This document shows, in pieces, positions 54,260 through 64,000 of a stretch of 64,000 nucleotides of DNA; within the stretch, counting starts at the first letter, position 1; each line of letters opens with the position of its first letter. A model generated the notes under the pieces. That model was not told the origin of the DNA. It did not search any database and saw only the letters and a list, made by a program, of their open reading frames with translations. The position numbers and the translations under genes are program-made. Source of the DNA: Plasmopara viticola (Eukaryota > Oomycota > Peronosporomycetes > Peronosporales > Peronosporaceae); the NCBI GenBank assembly GCA_001695595.3, contig MBPM02000046.1:310001-374000 (forward strand). Direction: 5' to 3'.

Positions 54260-55360
54260 TGAGTCCGAGAGTATGGCTTAAGTTGAGGGTGTTGGGGGCG
54301 ACAGCCGCATGAAAGAGGCTTTTTGAGTTTTGATAGCGGAGGCACAAGATATGTAAATGTGAGGCGGCTGCCTATGCGTCACGAGGACTGGTCGATGTGT
54401 GGCACGCTCATTGCGTTGACCTTCTGTACCCAAGAGGCTGGCACACGTTTTCGCGTTGCAATTTTAAGATAAAAGACGCGCCACACGCACAACACACAAA
54501 AACCGCCGTTGTGGCGATGCCAAATTTTTTTGTGGCGCTGTCGGTTCGTATCTCTGTCATCTTAGCGCGCATACTGTGCACAAAATCTATAGCACACAGT
54601 TGATTTGTGAGACCTCACCACATGCTTATGAATGATCGACCTGCCGACGTCACAACTGAGCGGATTTTTGGCAATCAGATAAGTCTTTGCTAGAATGAAG
54701 CAGTAAATCGCGGCAACACAATCATATATAATATTTGGACACTAGTAAACAAGCAACTTTGCTGCTTATTTCCTAATATTACCGACTGACATAGATAATT
54801 AAGTTGCTTAAAAACACTCGAACATCACAAACTTCCGCGCTGATGCCGGTATTCGGCAAACCAGAGATAAAGTTTAGGCTTGTGGAATAAAACGGTATGA
54901 ATAATGAACTAGTAGGAAAACGAGGAAAACGATACCAAAATGTTTTTTGTGCAAGAACATTGACAAATTTAAGGTCATGAATTAAGGCATTTGGTTACAA
55001 AAAAGATAGGAAAATTGATTGGAAATCACAATCTGCCGGTCACGGTAGAAATGTAAACAAGCCAATTTTGGAGTTGCGAATTTGGTTATCTCATAAATTT
55101 TTAATTATCACCATTTTAAGCGTGTTGCCACATTAATGTCTTCCTTCGGCCTAAAAAGCAACCTTGTATAGCATTGTTTAGTTTCAAAAGTATATCGCGC
55201 TTCAGCCCTTCGTCATTTTGAGCAAAAGTTGGGTCAGATCTTCCATAATGAATCAGATCGTTTGTCATAGCGATGTTAGGGAGGCCACTTGACCATTACT
55301 AGGTAGGAAGTCGTTCTAGTATCTTCTTAGCAGAAAGATATCGCATCAATAGATATTAGC
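54260..55360. other. intergenic, nothing recognised
   Basis: A 68-codon frame at 54397-54603 (HCVDLLYPRGWHTFSRCNF) is unassigned. The remainder is AT-rich with no gene seen. Confidence 0.35.
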
Positions 55361-55365
55361 TTTGT

Positions 55366-55581
55366 ATGCTGGACGGATATTTGTCTCAAGAGCTCCCTGT
55401 CCTACTATGTGTAGTTTGGTATGCACAAGAGATTTCCAACAATTATTTTACGCTTAATCGGTTTTTATTCAGTACGAAAGTTAGAAATCGTGGAAGCAAT
55501 GATAATCAAGATGTTATTCTAAGACACCTACAACGTGTTTTATATCCCTTGCAGAAATCGCACTCGAGCAAATCTCAGTAA
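55366..55581 (+). other. unidentified 71-codon open frame
   Basis: ATG-initiated: MLDGYLSQELPVLLCVVWYA, then LNRFLFSTKVRNRGSNDNQD. No signal peptide or motif recognised. It may be chance or an exon remnant. Confidence 0.2.
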
Positions 55582-55589
55582 GGATTAGA

Positions 55590-57200
55590 ACCCGGAAGAT
55601 GGGCTCAGATCTTTACCATTGTTTACTATATGTTAGAGAGTTTGTTGCCATGAACGCATTATTTCATTGTAAGGCTCAAAGATGCCTCAACAGAAGTCGA
55701 TCGTTTATCTTCTTACTACGCGCAGCGGATGACATAGTTTGAAGTGTCTCAAACGGCGTTGTCTCATCCGGCAAAGCCGTATCGTAGACGCCCACTGATT
55801 GCTTCCTCCATGCGCTGGAGAAATTCCTGGTGCTGGCTTTCTCCAATGTCCTCATCATAGAAACCGCACAAAGGTTTTGCGGTATTGGTATAGTCATCAC
55901 TGTACTTAAGTAAATAGCTCGCCCAGTCTAATCTCTAACGTAAATCCTTTCTACGTGTGGTGTAAGCCCAAGCCGCAGCAGTTTCTCCTTATGTGGACTC
56001 TAATTAAACTTTATGGTAGCTTACAGAAGACCTGGTGGTTTTCTTATTCCTGCAGCAAAAACTCAACTTCAAGTGCTGGTGCAAAGTTTATTGTTCTCAT
56101 GTGGATCAAATCGGCTACAAATGAGTATATATTTCTGTAGTGATTGTAGTGAGACGTCCTTGTGACATCACCAGCCCTCTCATCACGTGGTGCTAGCCAT
56201 CTTAGCTGTCGTATAGGGCAAATCCGTCCCCTTCATCCAAATTTGACATATCAAAACCTTTTATATGATGTGTTTGAGCACTTTGTTGAGCTACACACTT
56301 TGCTTAGGTATTGATATTTGTGCGTTTACTGTAGTCCTGCTTAGCTTATCTAAGCATAAGATATTTGCATCTCCTCGTTCCGTTTTTGAGCACAAAAGTT
56401 GGGAACAAGAGTGTGTGTTGTGCCTCTTGTATTATGCCAACCTTTGAGCTCATATTGCGCTTGTAGTAGCTATCACTGTTGATTGACACAATACTTGGTG
56501 CTTGGCCAGAGATGGACCCAGTGTATATATCTCCTGTCATGTGAAAGCTCCGATGGTGGATTTCAAGACACCATGTCTAAGAATTTTCTGTAATAAGATA
56601 ATACTTAATCCCTGATGAACTATAATTATATCTAAAAAGGAGCGTGGCATACCTGCAAAACAGATCACGTATGTTCTTTCTGGAGACAGAGTGTATTCAT
56701 ATCCTTAAGAAATATTTTTTCCTGGAAACACTGCCTCTGAGGTATTAATCATCGCACCACAGAACATAGTAACTTCATGCTCTTCAGTCTTCTGTAGCTC
56801 TGATTCGCCTCAACGCGGGCGCGCTTGCCGCAACACGGCACAACGACCATGTGAGTTATAAAAACAATGTCCATAAAATGAATTTCTCTATCAGTCGGGG
56901 TTTGAAGTCTTGATTTAAAACCGCTTTTCGGTTCTTTTCTTGCACACCAATGCTTATTTCTGATAATAGAACTTCGTTGCCCCACTTGACGATATTTAAC
57001 CAGCTTTTCATACTCTTTCTTCAGCGCTTTTGCTAGCTGGTGGTATGAGTGGTACATTAACATTAATATAAAATCCTTTGACACGTCTCCTTTTTTGAAA
57101 TGTGTCACATCTCGTCTGTCCCAGGACACCTGTAAAAATCTTGATATTTTACAGCCGTGTCAGGTTTAGGCCTGAAATTGTTTTTTTGGGCGATCAATCT
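55590..57200 (-). pseudogene. unidentified broken coding region
   Basis: Successive minus-strand pieces look coding: 57129-56749 (MSWDRRDVTHFKKGDVSKDF, LAKALKKEYEKLVKYRQVGQ), about 56700-56570 in other frames (EYTLSPERTYVICFAGMPRS), 56540-56346 (SGQAPSIVSINSDSYYKRNM) and 55900-55676 (TLEKASTRNFSSAWRKQSVG). They may be exons or frameshifted parts of one gene. No family recognised. Confidence 0.3.
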
Positions 57201-59399
57201 CGTTGCTCAATGTCAAAGCATCAGTCAATGCTGATCGCGTGACCGCAATTGTCTGTTGGCGGTCAACCTTTCGAAGTGCCAAAATCTTCTAAGGCACAAA
57301 ATATTGGAAAGCTTAATACACTTGCGTGTATAAGTAACAGCTTATCTCTCATGCGAGAGCTGTGCAGCTCTTGGGCTAAGTTTTTGTGTTTCATATACCC
57401 TAAGTGTTTCTCCCACTGGTCACCAGCGTTTTCCTGTTTATGAAAAATTAAGATCTACCCTTCATCTGTTAGTGTCATTAGGCTAGCCAAAGTTATGCTT
57501 GTCTGTTTCTGCCGAATCAGAAGCGGACCATTTTTTTGTCGTAGGCACTTCAGCGCATGCTCCTTCTCTCGGAAATGCAAAGGTTTATAAGTCAGAACTC
57601 TCGTCTGTGAGCTCGAAGACATCACTTCTCGATTTTCTATGCGGCAATAGGTTGCCCAGCGAAGGAATTATAAAAAGAAATTTGTTAAGGCTGCATATCT
57701 CCCAAAGAGCATATGAAATCGCATCTATTAAAGTCGATGACTGCAGGATTAAGGAATGCATGTGAAGCAATAATCTCTTGAAAACTATATTTGCTTTGAC
57801 TGTTCAGGATTGTGCCTCCGTATTGGAAGCCGTACGCCTTAGTTTTATAAGCAAATCCATGGAGTAAAAACTTTCCGTTCCAGCAGGCAAGAAAGAATCA
57901 GCGTTGAACGAAAATTTATTTTCAACTGCTCCTACAGAAGCTCCTGTAAACTAAATTACATCGGTGAAGTTACTACAAACGCGAAGCTCAACTTTTAGCC
58001 CGACCATGTTACCATGTCTGATTAGATAAGCAGGTTAGGAAGTCTTCAGCTCTCCGACCGGTAAGATTTATATTTTTTCTGCCACTAGGGCTCTGAAGCA
58101 GAAACTTGCTTGCGAGGTTCGGTATCTTGCGAAACAGCAAGCGCAACCGTATCCCCTAATCCGTGAAAGTCATCGCGTCATCGGACTTATCTAGACTGCG
58201 CGTCTGACAGTCAGAGAAAGATTGTACGATCCGTTTTAGAAAGGATTAAAGTAGAAAGTCGACCCGCATGGGTGTAGGAATATCCCACGGTTTACAGAGT
58301 ACTTTACACAGAGAAGATTTGCAGGATGGTGTATAGATTATCAGTGATCGACTGCTCACAAAATTTGTGTTAAAAGAATGAAGTTGTGCTAAGACTATTA
58401 AAGTTAAAATAATCAAGCATATCTCTTAATTTTGACGTACAACTATTGCAACTTTTCCTGTCAAATTTTGCGTAGCCATTATAGATACAAGTATGGCTCC
58501 TGTCGAGCGCTTAAAGTGATGTGCTTGCGTCAATTTGATAAGGAATATTAGTAGCAATATGACACTATCAATCTACTATAGTAATTTTGCGACTACCTAA
58601 AGGTAAGCAGTGCTAACACTGATTATGCAATTTGCCTCAAACATTAATCACGAAGGCGGACTGAACCCCAGTGCCTTCATTAAACTAATAGTGCTTTTCT
58701 TTACTTCAGCCATCGGAGTTTTACCCTTGCCGAAAATAAAAAGAATATTGGACCAGAGTGGCATCATTTGTACAAATCTCTTCAAATTTGTGAATTTATG
58801 AGGAGCGTGCGAATCTGCTTAAACGCGTACATCACGCCCATGTAAGCTATAAGCAAAAATGCTATTGCATGCCAAGGTTTTGAATGAAGAAGACGTCATT
58901 GTATTCTTAAAGCAAATGGCCGTCTGTGGCGTTTACAGTGACAAGATTAGCTTGGCTACACTGGCCCTTGTACATGTCGATATGGCTTGAGAAATATCGA
59001 GTTAAATCTGGCAGCAACACAAACGGTAAGACTTCGAAATGGATTGCAAAAAACATACCGGACTACGTACAGCGGCCAAATTTTGCTAGTCTAGCGTGGT
59101 TACGGAAATAGCGGTCGTTGGCGTCCATCCAATATACCAAGTGTACAGCCTGAATACAATTTGTTTACAAGCAGAGACATAAACTCGTAAGGTCCTCTTG
59201 CTCGTCTTTCTTACACAGCCATGCTACTTTCAGTACTAAGCGGGTGGATATCGCGGAGCGTCAAGGCCAGACTTTAAAGAGTTGCGTATGTGTTGGAGCT
59301 GAGCCACGCTGTATTTATTTCAAATAAGTAATGTGTCGAACCGCATTGCGCGTGGGTGACGTGCCATCACTGTGAAAAATGAAGTGTTAGATTATCATT
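57201..59399. other. gene-poor stretch with unassigned short frames
   Basis: Frames at 57249-57443, 57499-57765 (Ser/Lys-rich, SELSSVSSKTSLLDFLCGNR), 58610-58801 and 58926-59111 have no recognised motifs, and several start at TTG or GTG. Nothing else identified. Confidence 0.3.
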
Positions 59400-59960
59400 G
59401 CGGTCTGCATACGCTGTGGTAGAGCTGCTAATGTTTGTCTGTTGTGATTGGACAGAATCTGTCGTCATTGTCTTTTAAAGCTGATAAAGCAGCATTAAGG
59501 CCAGAGTTGATCAGTCTCCGCTGCTATGCTGGCTGATTAAGCTATTAGTGTTTCTCGTACTTATTTAAAAATGTTCTCGACGCACGCTTCTCAACTTTTT
59601 CCACTATTGGCTCAAGAGATGCAAAGCCATTAAGAAGTGCCTTTAGCGCGGCATCGTGTCCAGGGTCTTGCGCATTTAGTAAGCACTACTAGTGATGCGA
59701 TCCTTCTGTGGTGCGTGATGGCGTACTTAATCCTGATTGTGTTGCTGCGTACCTGGTGCATCGCCCAGAGTAACGGAGATGTTGTCGCTGGCGACGCCTC
59801 CTGCGATTACCTCGACACCGATGGTCGCGTGACAGCTGTTGCGTATACTGAGACCTTTCCGCACATCAATACCCTGTTTTCTTTCCTGGCCTCTTGCTAA
59901 AGACGCGTCGGTGTCGAGGCTGAAGTAACTGGCCGTCGAGCACTGGTCATCCTCAATTCA
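59400..59960 (-). repeat. unidentified coding remnant W, copy 3 (inverted)
   Basis: The minus strand of 59620-59430 parallels 14770-14900 and 48520-48600 ('agaacatttttaa', 'atcagccagc', 'ctgctttat..', 'acagattctgtcc'). The adjoining 59960-59640 reads GVEVIAGGVASDNISVTLGD, related to the frame at 5883-6167. The plus-strand 87-codon frame here is antisense to it. Confidence 0.45.
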
Positions 59961-60121
59961 TGAGTAGCGCATTAGACGACACAAAGATGAAAATTGAAAA
60001 TGATCAAGCATTTGAGTTTGGCCCGAGTATAGCATGGATGATGTGCAATCAAGATTTCATAATTAAAGATTCGGAAAAATCATAAACATTGCAATAGGGG
60101 AGTATGAATAATTGATGTGTA

Positions 60122-60306
60122 GTTGGCCTCACGGGGGAAAGGTGTAAGCCCCCGGAGACCGTCCCAACTGCTACTAGCAAGCCAGCAGCAACTAGGCAGT
60201 CCAAAAATAAATGTGAAATAGACTTTGCAAAAATTGCAAAAACCAGCTTTCACACTGATTAGAACAGATACTACACTTGATCTTAGCCAAAAGGCCGAGA
60301 AGGTAT
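60122..60306 (-). ncRNA. U2: U2 spliceosomal snRNA, intact-looking
   Basis: Reverse complement starts ATACCTTCTCGGCCTTTTGG and contains GTAGTA, the AATTTTTG Sm site and the CCCCCGTGAGGCCAAC end. It differs from the 1035-1220 gene at very few positions (for example GGACTGCC for GAACTGCC). Its upstream ~60 bp ('acagctaaatagtatgctgggctgac') are also shared with copy 1, so the promoter is conserved. Two matching intact U2 genes in opposite orientation suggest recent duplication or gene conversion. Confidence 0.95.
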
Positions 60307-61200
60307 GATTTACCACACAAGTCAGCCCAGCATACTATTTAGCTGTGAGACCCTCACGTACATAATAATCAAAATGCATAAAAAGTGTCCGCTGTTGTAA
60401 AGTGTACGCGGTCTTTTCTTATTAACCAGATTCACCCAATACTATATACACAAAGAAGACTGGATACAACATATTCGGTGCAAGCGGCTTCACCGCTCCT
60501 AAATCAAAGAGTATATTATGACTTCTTACTTAGCATATGGAAAAAGGCTGAGTTAAGGCGACGTTCGCCACTTAATTATCGATAGGTGAAAGCAGCATTA
60601 GATGAGCGCAACACACATTGCGCCAATGTAAAACACTGCAGTTCGACAATACTTCATCATAGAAATTCTCGCTGTCCTTGGGGTTTCATTGAGCTTAAGC
60701 AAAGCCTTCAAATTTATCATAGCTGTAAAGCTGATGCGCTGAGAAGAAGAAGACTGCACATATATTGACATTTCTGCCGCTTTTCCCTTTTGACCTGCAA
60801 CCTCATCGAAATGTATATGTAATAAGTCGATAGTATCCTGAATAAAGCGCAAGCCACACAAATTGCTCAATCAATGTATAGACTCTGCTCGTAAAGCTCG
60901 AGAACCGCGATGTTCACAAGCTAATGAGCAGCAAGGAGGAGCTCAAATGCAGTCGCCTCTTACGCAACACACTTCAGCTGACATTAGATCGAATAAATGA
61001 TATCAACCTATGTGCTCTATGTGTTTTTGGCTTAACCTCTAGTTCTTGATAATCGCTAAAAGCTGTCATGTTCCTTCTTTGTCCTCCAAGACTACGTGGA
61101 CCACATATTTAAAGCCGCTGTCTATAATACAGGTCCCACCCACATCAAGTACTACATCGAAAATCCGTTGAAGGGGCGCAGGGCAACACGCCAAGTTGCC
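60307..61200. other. U2 promoter side and spacer to IQUB
   Basis: 60307-60365 holds the conserved U2 upstream bases. The rest shows no gene. A GTG-started extension of the IQUB frame (61096-61200) is probably 5' UTR. Confidence 0.45.
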
Positions 61201-62913
61201 ATGGATGCGGACACGCAAGACTCGTTTGCAAGTGAGAACCCAAGAGTGTTGGTATTGGATGAAGAGGATTCAATTGACGAAGCCGGCGATCCTGCAACTC
61301 AAGACGAGAAAGAGACACTTCCCGTTGCGGAGGAAATCGACGACTTGACGTCTGCGTCAAAAGTCGCAATGGCCGAGTTTCTCCGAGTGTCGTCGGAACA
61401 GCTCGAGAAAAATGAGTTTGTCGTCCTTGTGGTGTTGCAACCGGATAATGTGCGGCACCGAGTGCTTGTCACGGCGCAGACAACCGTCGAAAAGTTGCGA
61501 GCAGTGCTTTGTACCGATTTGCACTTGGTCCCCGCATTTGTGACTTTTCCAAATATTTGTACATTGGCTGAAGACGAAGCCAATGTACCACTTTCTGCGC
61601 TTGGGATTCACGCCGAGTGTACTATCGAAGCCTTTGTAGCGACACGACCAGTGACGAGTAATTACGTCATGCCAGCGCGGCTGCAAGTACAAGTATACAA
61701 TGGTACAACGTATCTCTTCTAAATATTTCAACTTGTTTACTCATACGTGTATGTTACAGAGAAGACAGACAGTACCAGTTTGGTTTCTGTCGAGATTGAA
61801 AAATTTACTGGCCGCAAAGTTTACTTGGGCGGGTACAAAAACAGGAAAACACTGCAACAATTTCATCATGCCTCGACTCAGGTGACGATTATACGTGTGC
61901 TTTCGGTCATCTTTGTCTTTAAAAGTTTTTGATTTGTCAACTTGATGCAGACCATTGTCCTCCAAGAACACGGTCAAAGGAGACGATTGCGTCATCATCG
62001 GGATACGCAAACGCAAATCCTCGTGACGCGGTCCGTGCAAACATCCCGCGAATCCGGCACGCAAATGGCTCGTCGGGATTTACTACTGGACGAAGCCTAT
62101 GACCGCTATGTCACTGCACGATCGTATGTTGATTCGTACCAATTCAAGCAACGCCAAGAGGACGCTGTTCTTTTCCTGCAACGAATGTGGCGTGGGTATC
62201 AAGCTCGTCATATGGTCTTGAACCTCCGCGACCAACGTCGTCGACAGAAGGAAAGATTTGCCATGGCAAAGCGGCAACATCAAGCACAAGAGAGCGCTCG
62301 GCAACGTCGGGACATTGCTCGTCGGATGCATCCAACCTCTGCCATGGACTTTGAGATTCTGTACAATGAATTGGCCAAGTGGCGACAAGATGAAGGCCAC
62401 AAGATCCGCAACTTGCAATTGGATGGGGCCGAACGACAACGTGCCATGGATGGTATTTTAACCAAAGAAACAAAGTTATTGCAAACCATTGACCGGTTGA
62501 AAGCCACGGCTACGGATGCAAATCGAAAGCAGCGGATTGATGCAATGCTGAACTTTTTGGCACGGCCGAAACAGTGGCAAATGCGTGACGGTGCCATTAA
62601 AGAGGTACACACCCCGTTTACTGTGCGGGCTAAAGAGTTGATGGAGCTGTACCATGGGTTACGGACACCGCTCAGTTCGGTAGACGAGCGCCTCGAGATG
62701 TTGCTTCACGTGAAGTGGACCGTCCAAGAGTTTGAGTGTGCGTTGACACGGGAAGTGATCGAGCTCATTGATCGGGAAGCAGATATGTTGAGTCGTGGAC
62801 GGAAGGAGCAAAGCCTCGAAGGATTGCGGAAACGCCTGACGAATCTGTTTTTACAATTTATTGAGACTCCCGAATTTAATCCAGAGGTGACGGCACTGAA
62901 GCAGGCGCGGTAG
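61201..62913 (+). CDS. IQUB: IQUB-like protein (ubiquitin-like + IQ motif), three exons
   Basis: Exons 61201-61702, 61760-61881 and 61951-62913. Introns of 57 bp (GTACAA...TTACAG) and 69 bp (GTGACG...ATGCAG) join in frame to give 528 aa. Start ATG 61201 (GTTGCCATGG) follows a weaker upstream GTG frame. Acidic N-terminus; ubiquitin-like domain ~72-145 (EFVVLVVLQPDNVRHRVLVT...); IQ motif LQRMWRGYQAR at ~284-294 for calmodulin; then the family signature HPTSAMDFEILYNELAKWRQ and a helical region to TPEFNPEV. IQUB proteins belong to radial spokes of motile flagella, here zoospore flagella. Human IQUB is about 790 aa; the conserved C-terminal third after TPEFNPEV is missing and was not seen downstream. 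Confidence 0.85.
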
Positions 62914-63239
62914 ATCGGTGTCACTGACGCGAGGGAGCCATGGTATTGAAGGGACTCACCAATGTGCGAGTTCTGTGGCTTAACATTCAGTAACTATCGC
63001 TGCAAGCAGTCACCAAACACTTTTGAGCTAGGTGACCGCCTCGTCCCTGGGTTCGCTCACTGCTCGACAATCTTTGACGTCAAAGGGTGCTAGCATTTGC
63101 AAAAGTTAAACACCACGGCCATATTTGAATGATAGCCATCTTGTGAGTCCAACTTTGTATCATTTTTAAGACCTCACGTCACAAAATCCTTGGAAAAAAG
63201 AGTGGTGCGAGAGTTCGAAAGGCAGCAAAGCATGTGCGC
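62914..63239. other. spacer after IQUB, nothing recognised
   Basis: Searched by eye in three forward frames for a continuation of IQUB; none seen. Confidence 0.4.
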
Positions 63240-63420
63240 CTGGACCTCTGTAGAAATAATCTCTCAACCGAACAAAGGCTAGCGAAAAGTCCCATTATAC
63301 GTGGCATACTTTGCGTCAAAAGTTTTGCTTGGTGGCTTGAATAATCAAATGGAATTGTTTTCTGAAAAAAATGATTATGAGACTAATGGAAAAATAAATC
63401 AACTGATTTGATTGTGCAGG
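63240..63420. repeat. effector 3'-flanking block, copy F
   Basis: 'gtgcgcctggacctctgtag', 'cgaacaaaggctagcgaa' and 'tatacgtggcatactttgcgtcaa' match 8275, 40409-40500 and 49170-49260. Confidence 0.6.
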
Positions 63421-63890
63421 CCAACTTGAAAGAACAGAAGATTAGTCTTGTAACTAAAACTGTGACATGTACGTACATTACGGCTTACGTCATTGCAGTA
63501 GATACGCGCACTCTGAGCTGTAGACGAAATCTTCAGTGTAGATTGGCGGTTTGTTGGCTGACTGTCAAAGGCATCTCGAATTTGCTTCACTTCTTCAAGA
63601 GTATGTGTAAAATAATTTAATTTTTTTTGGAATCTCGAATCCTTTGCCAGAGAGTTAAACATGTCTTGCTTGCATGGTTTTAAGGGCCAAATTGCCAATT
63701 TTCGCGATTGGCTTACTTTGCAAAGCACCTAAAAATAAAATAATTTGCCCTCTCTTCGGCTGTGGTAGCTTTTTCTCGAAATTTCCCTCAAAGACGCTAA
63801 GACTCTTGACTGACACCCCCGGTCCGCGACTGTCGGTGCTAGTCGTATACTCTCATCAAAGCACTTGCAGCTCGCTTGCATTATGGGCTG
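63421..63890 (-). pseudogene. broken RxLR-type effector copy
   Basis: The minus strand reads SVKSLSVFEGNFEKKATTAE followed by EERANYF, in the place of the QHLR-to-DEER stretch of its paralogues, then decays through stops and shifts. The signal-peptide part is hard to read (AFWAAHNASELQVL in one frame). The conserved 3' flank at 63480-63520 ('acggcttacgtcattgcagtagatacgcgcactctga') confirms it as a further member of the effector unit. Confidence 0.6.
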
Positions 63891-63899
63891 CCCAGAAGG

Positions 63900-64000
63900 C
63901 ATGAAAAGCAATTTGCTATCATATTAGCATGACTTAAACCGGGACATCATACTTGAGTGCGCTAGCCTTGCCAAAAGTTCAAACGGACCCTCTTTAAACA
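63900..64000. repeat. start of a further effector unit at the window edge
   Basis: 'tagcatgacttaaaccgggacatcatacttgagtgcgctagccttgccaaaagttcaaac' matches 8060-8110 and 40190-40235. Those positions lie about 450 bp before the 3' end of an effector gene on the minus strand, so another copy may lie just outside the window. Confidence 0.5.

Noticed and set aside
54397..54603. 68-codon frame as a possible secreted cysteine-containing protein
   Set aside because: No signal peptide at its start and no relatives in the window.
61096..61200. Upstream GTG extension of IQUB
   Set aside because: The ATG at 61201 has a strong context and the extension shows no similarity to the family.

Overview
The window looks like nuclear DNA of an oomycete, most likely a downy mildew or close Peronosporaceae relative. 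The main evidence is a small family of secreted effector genes whose proteins run signal peptide, QHLR or ERLR (RxLR-type) motif, acidic DEER motif, then a basic C-terminus, with a promoter element close to the oomycete Inr+FPR consensus. Other support comes from U2 snRNA genes, an intron-bearing flagellar-type IQUB gene, and heavily decayed Copia, Gypsy and MULE elements. The genus cannot be settled by reading alone. The region is gene-poor and repeat-rich; most short open frames lie inside old repeats.

Layout. 0-1.2 kb: an intact-looking U2 snRNA gene and its duplicated upstream block. 1.6-5.9 kb: decayed minus-strand Ty1/Copia element. 6.2-7.6 kb: first copy of a long duplication (second copy 18.6-20.7 kb). 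8.5-10.2 kb: effector 1 and its duplicated upstream block. 11.6-12.6 kb: second U2 block with a damaged U2. 12.8-18.5 kb: rearranged Copia pieces, two copies of a promoter-bearing repeat, and a small TIR element holding a SINE fragment. 21.1-21.5 kb: possible Gypsy remnant. 22.9-28.1 kb: decayed minus-strand Ty3/Gypsy element with two recognisable LTRs. 28.2-36.6 kb: AT-rich, decayed Polinton-like virus insertion (minor structural protein, GIY-YIG nuclease, major capsid protein, adenain-like protease, fibre protein with an S74 chaperone, ATPase stub, protein-primed DNA polymerase B). It is interrupted by a 590-bp TIR element with an 8-bp target duplication and by a SINE-like retroposon with an 11-bp duplication. 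36.7-38.1 kb: MULE transposase remnant. 38.9-40.1 kb: two more retroposon copies in opposite orientation.

40.2-51 kb is the effector cluster: four more genes (minus, minus, plus, minus), each with related flanks. Effectors 3 and 4 sit head to head in a large inverted duplication, and effector 4 carries an early stop. 51-60 kb is mostly unassignable, with a solo Gypsy LTR, a third (damaged) U2 block at 52.8-54.25 kb, and repeat remnants. 60.1-60.3 kb holds a second intact-looking U2 on the minus strand. 61.2-62.9 kb is a three-exon IQUB-like gene, clean in frame but short at its C-terminus. 63.2-64.0 kb is a broken effector copy and the start of another effector unit.

The genes do not form one pathway. 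The window reads as an effector nursery in repeat-rich DNA beside ordinary genes (U2, IQUB). The viral insertion is the most unusual component.
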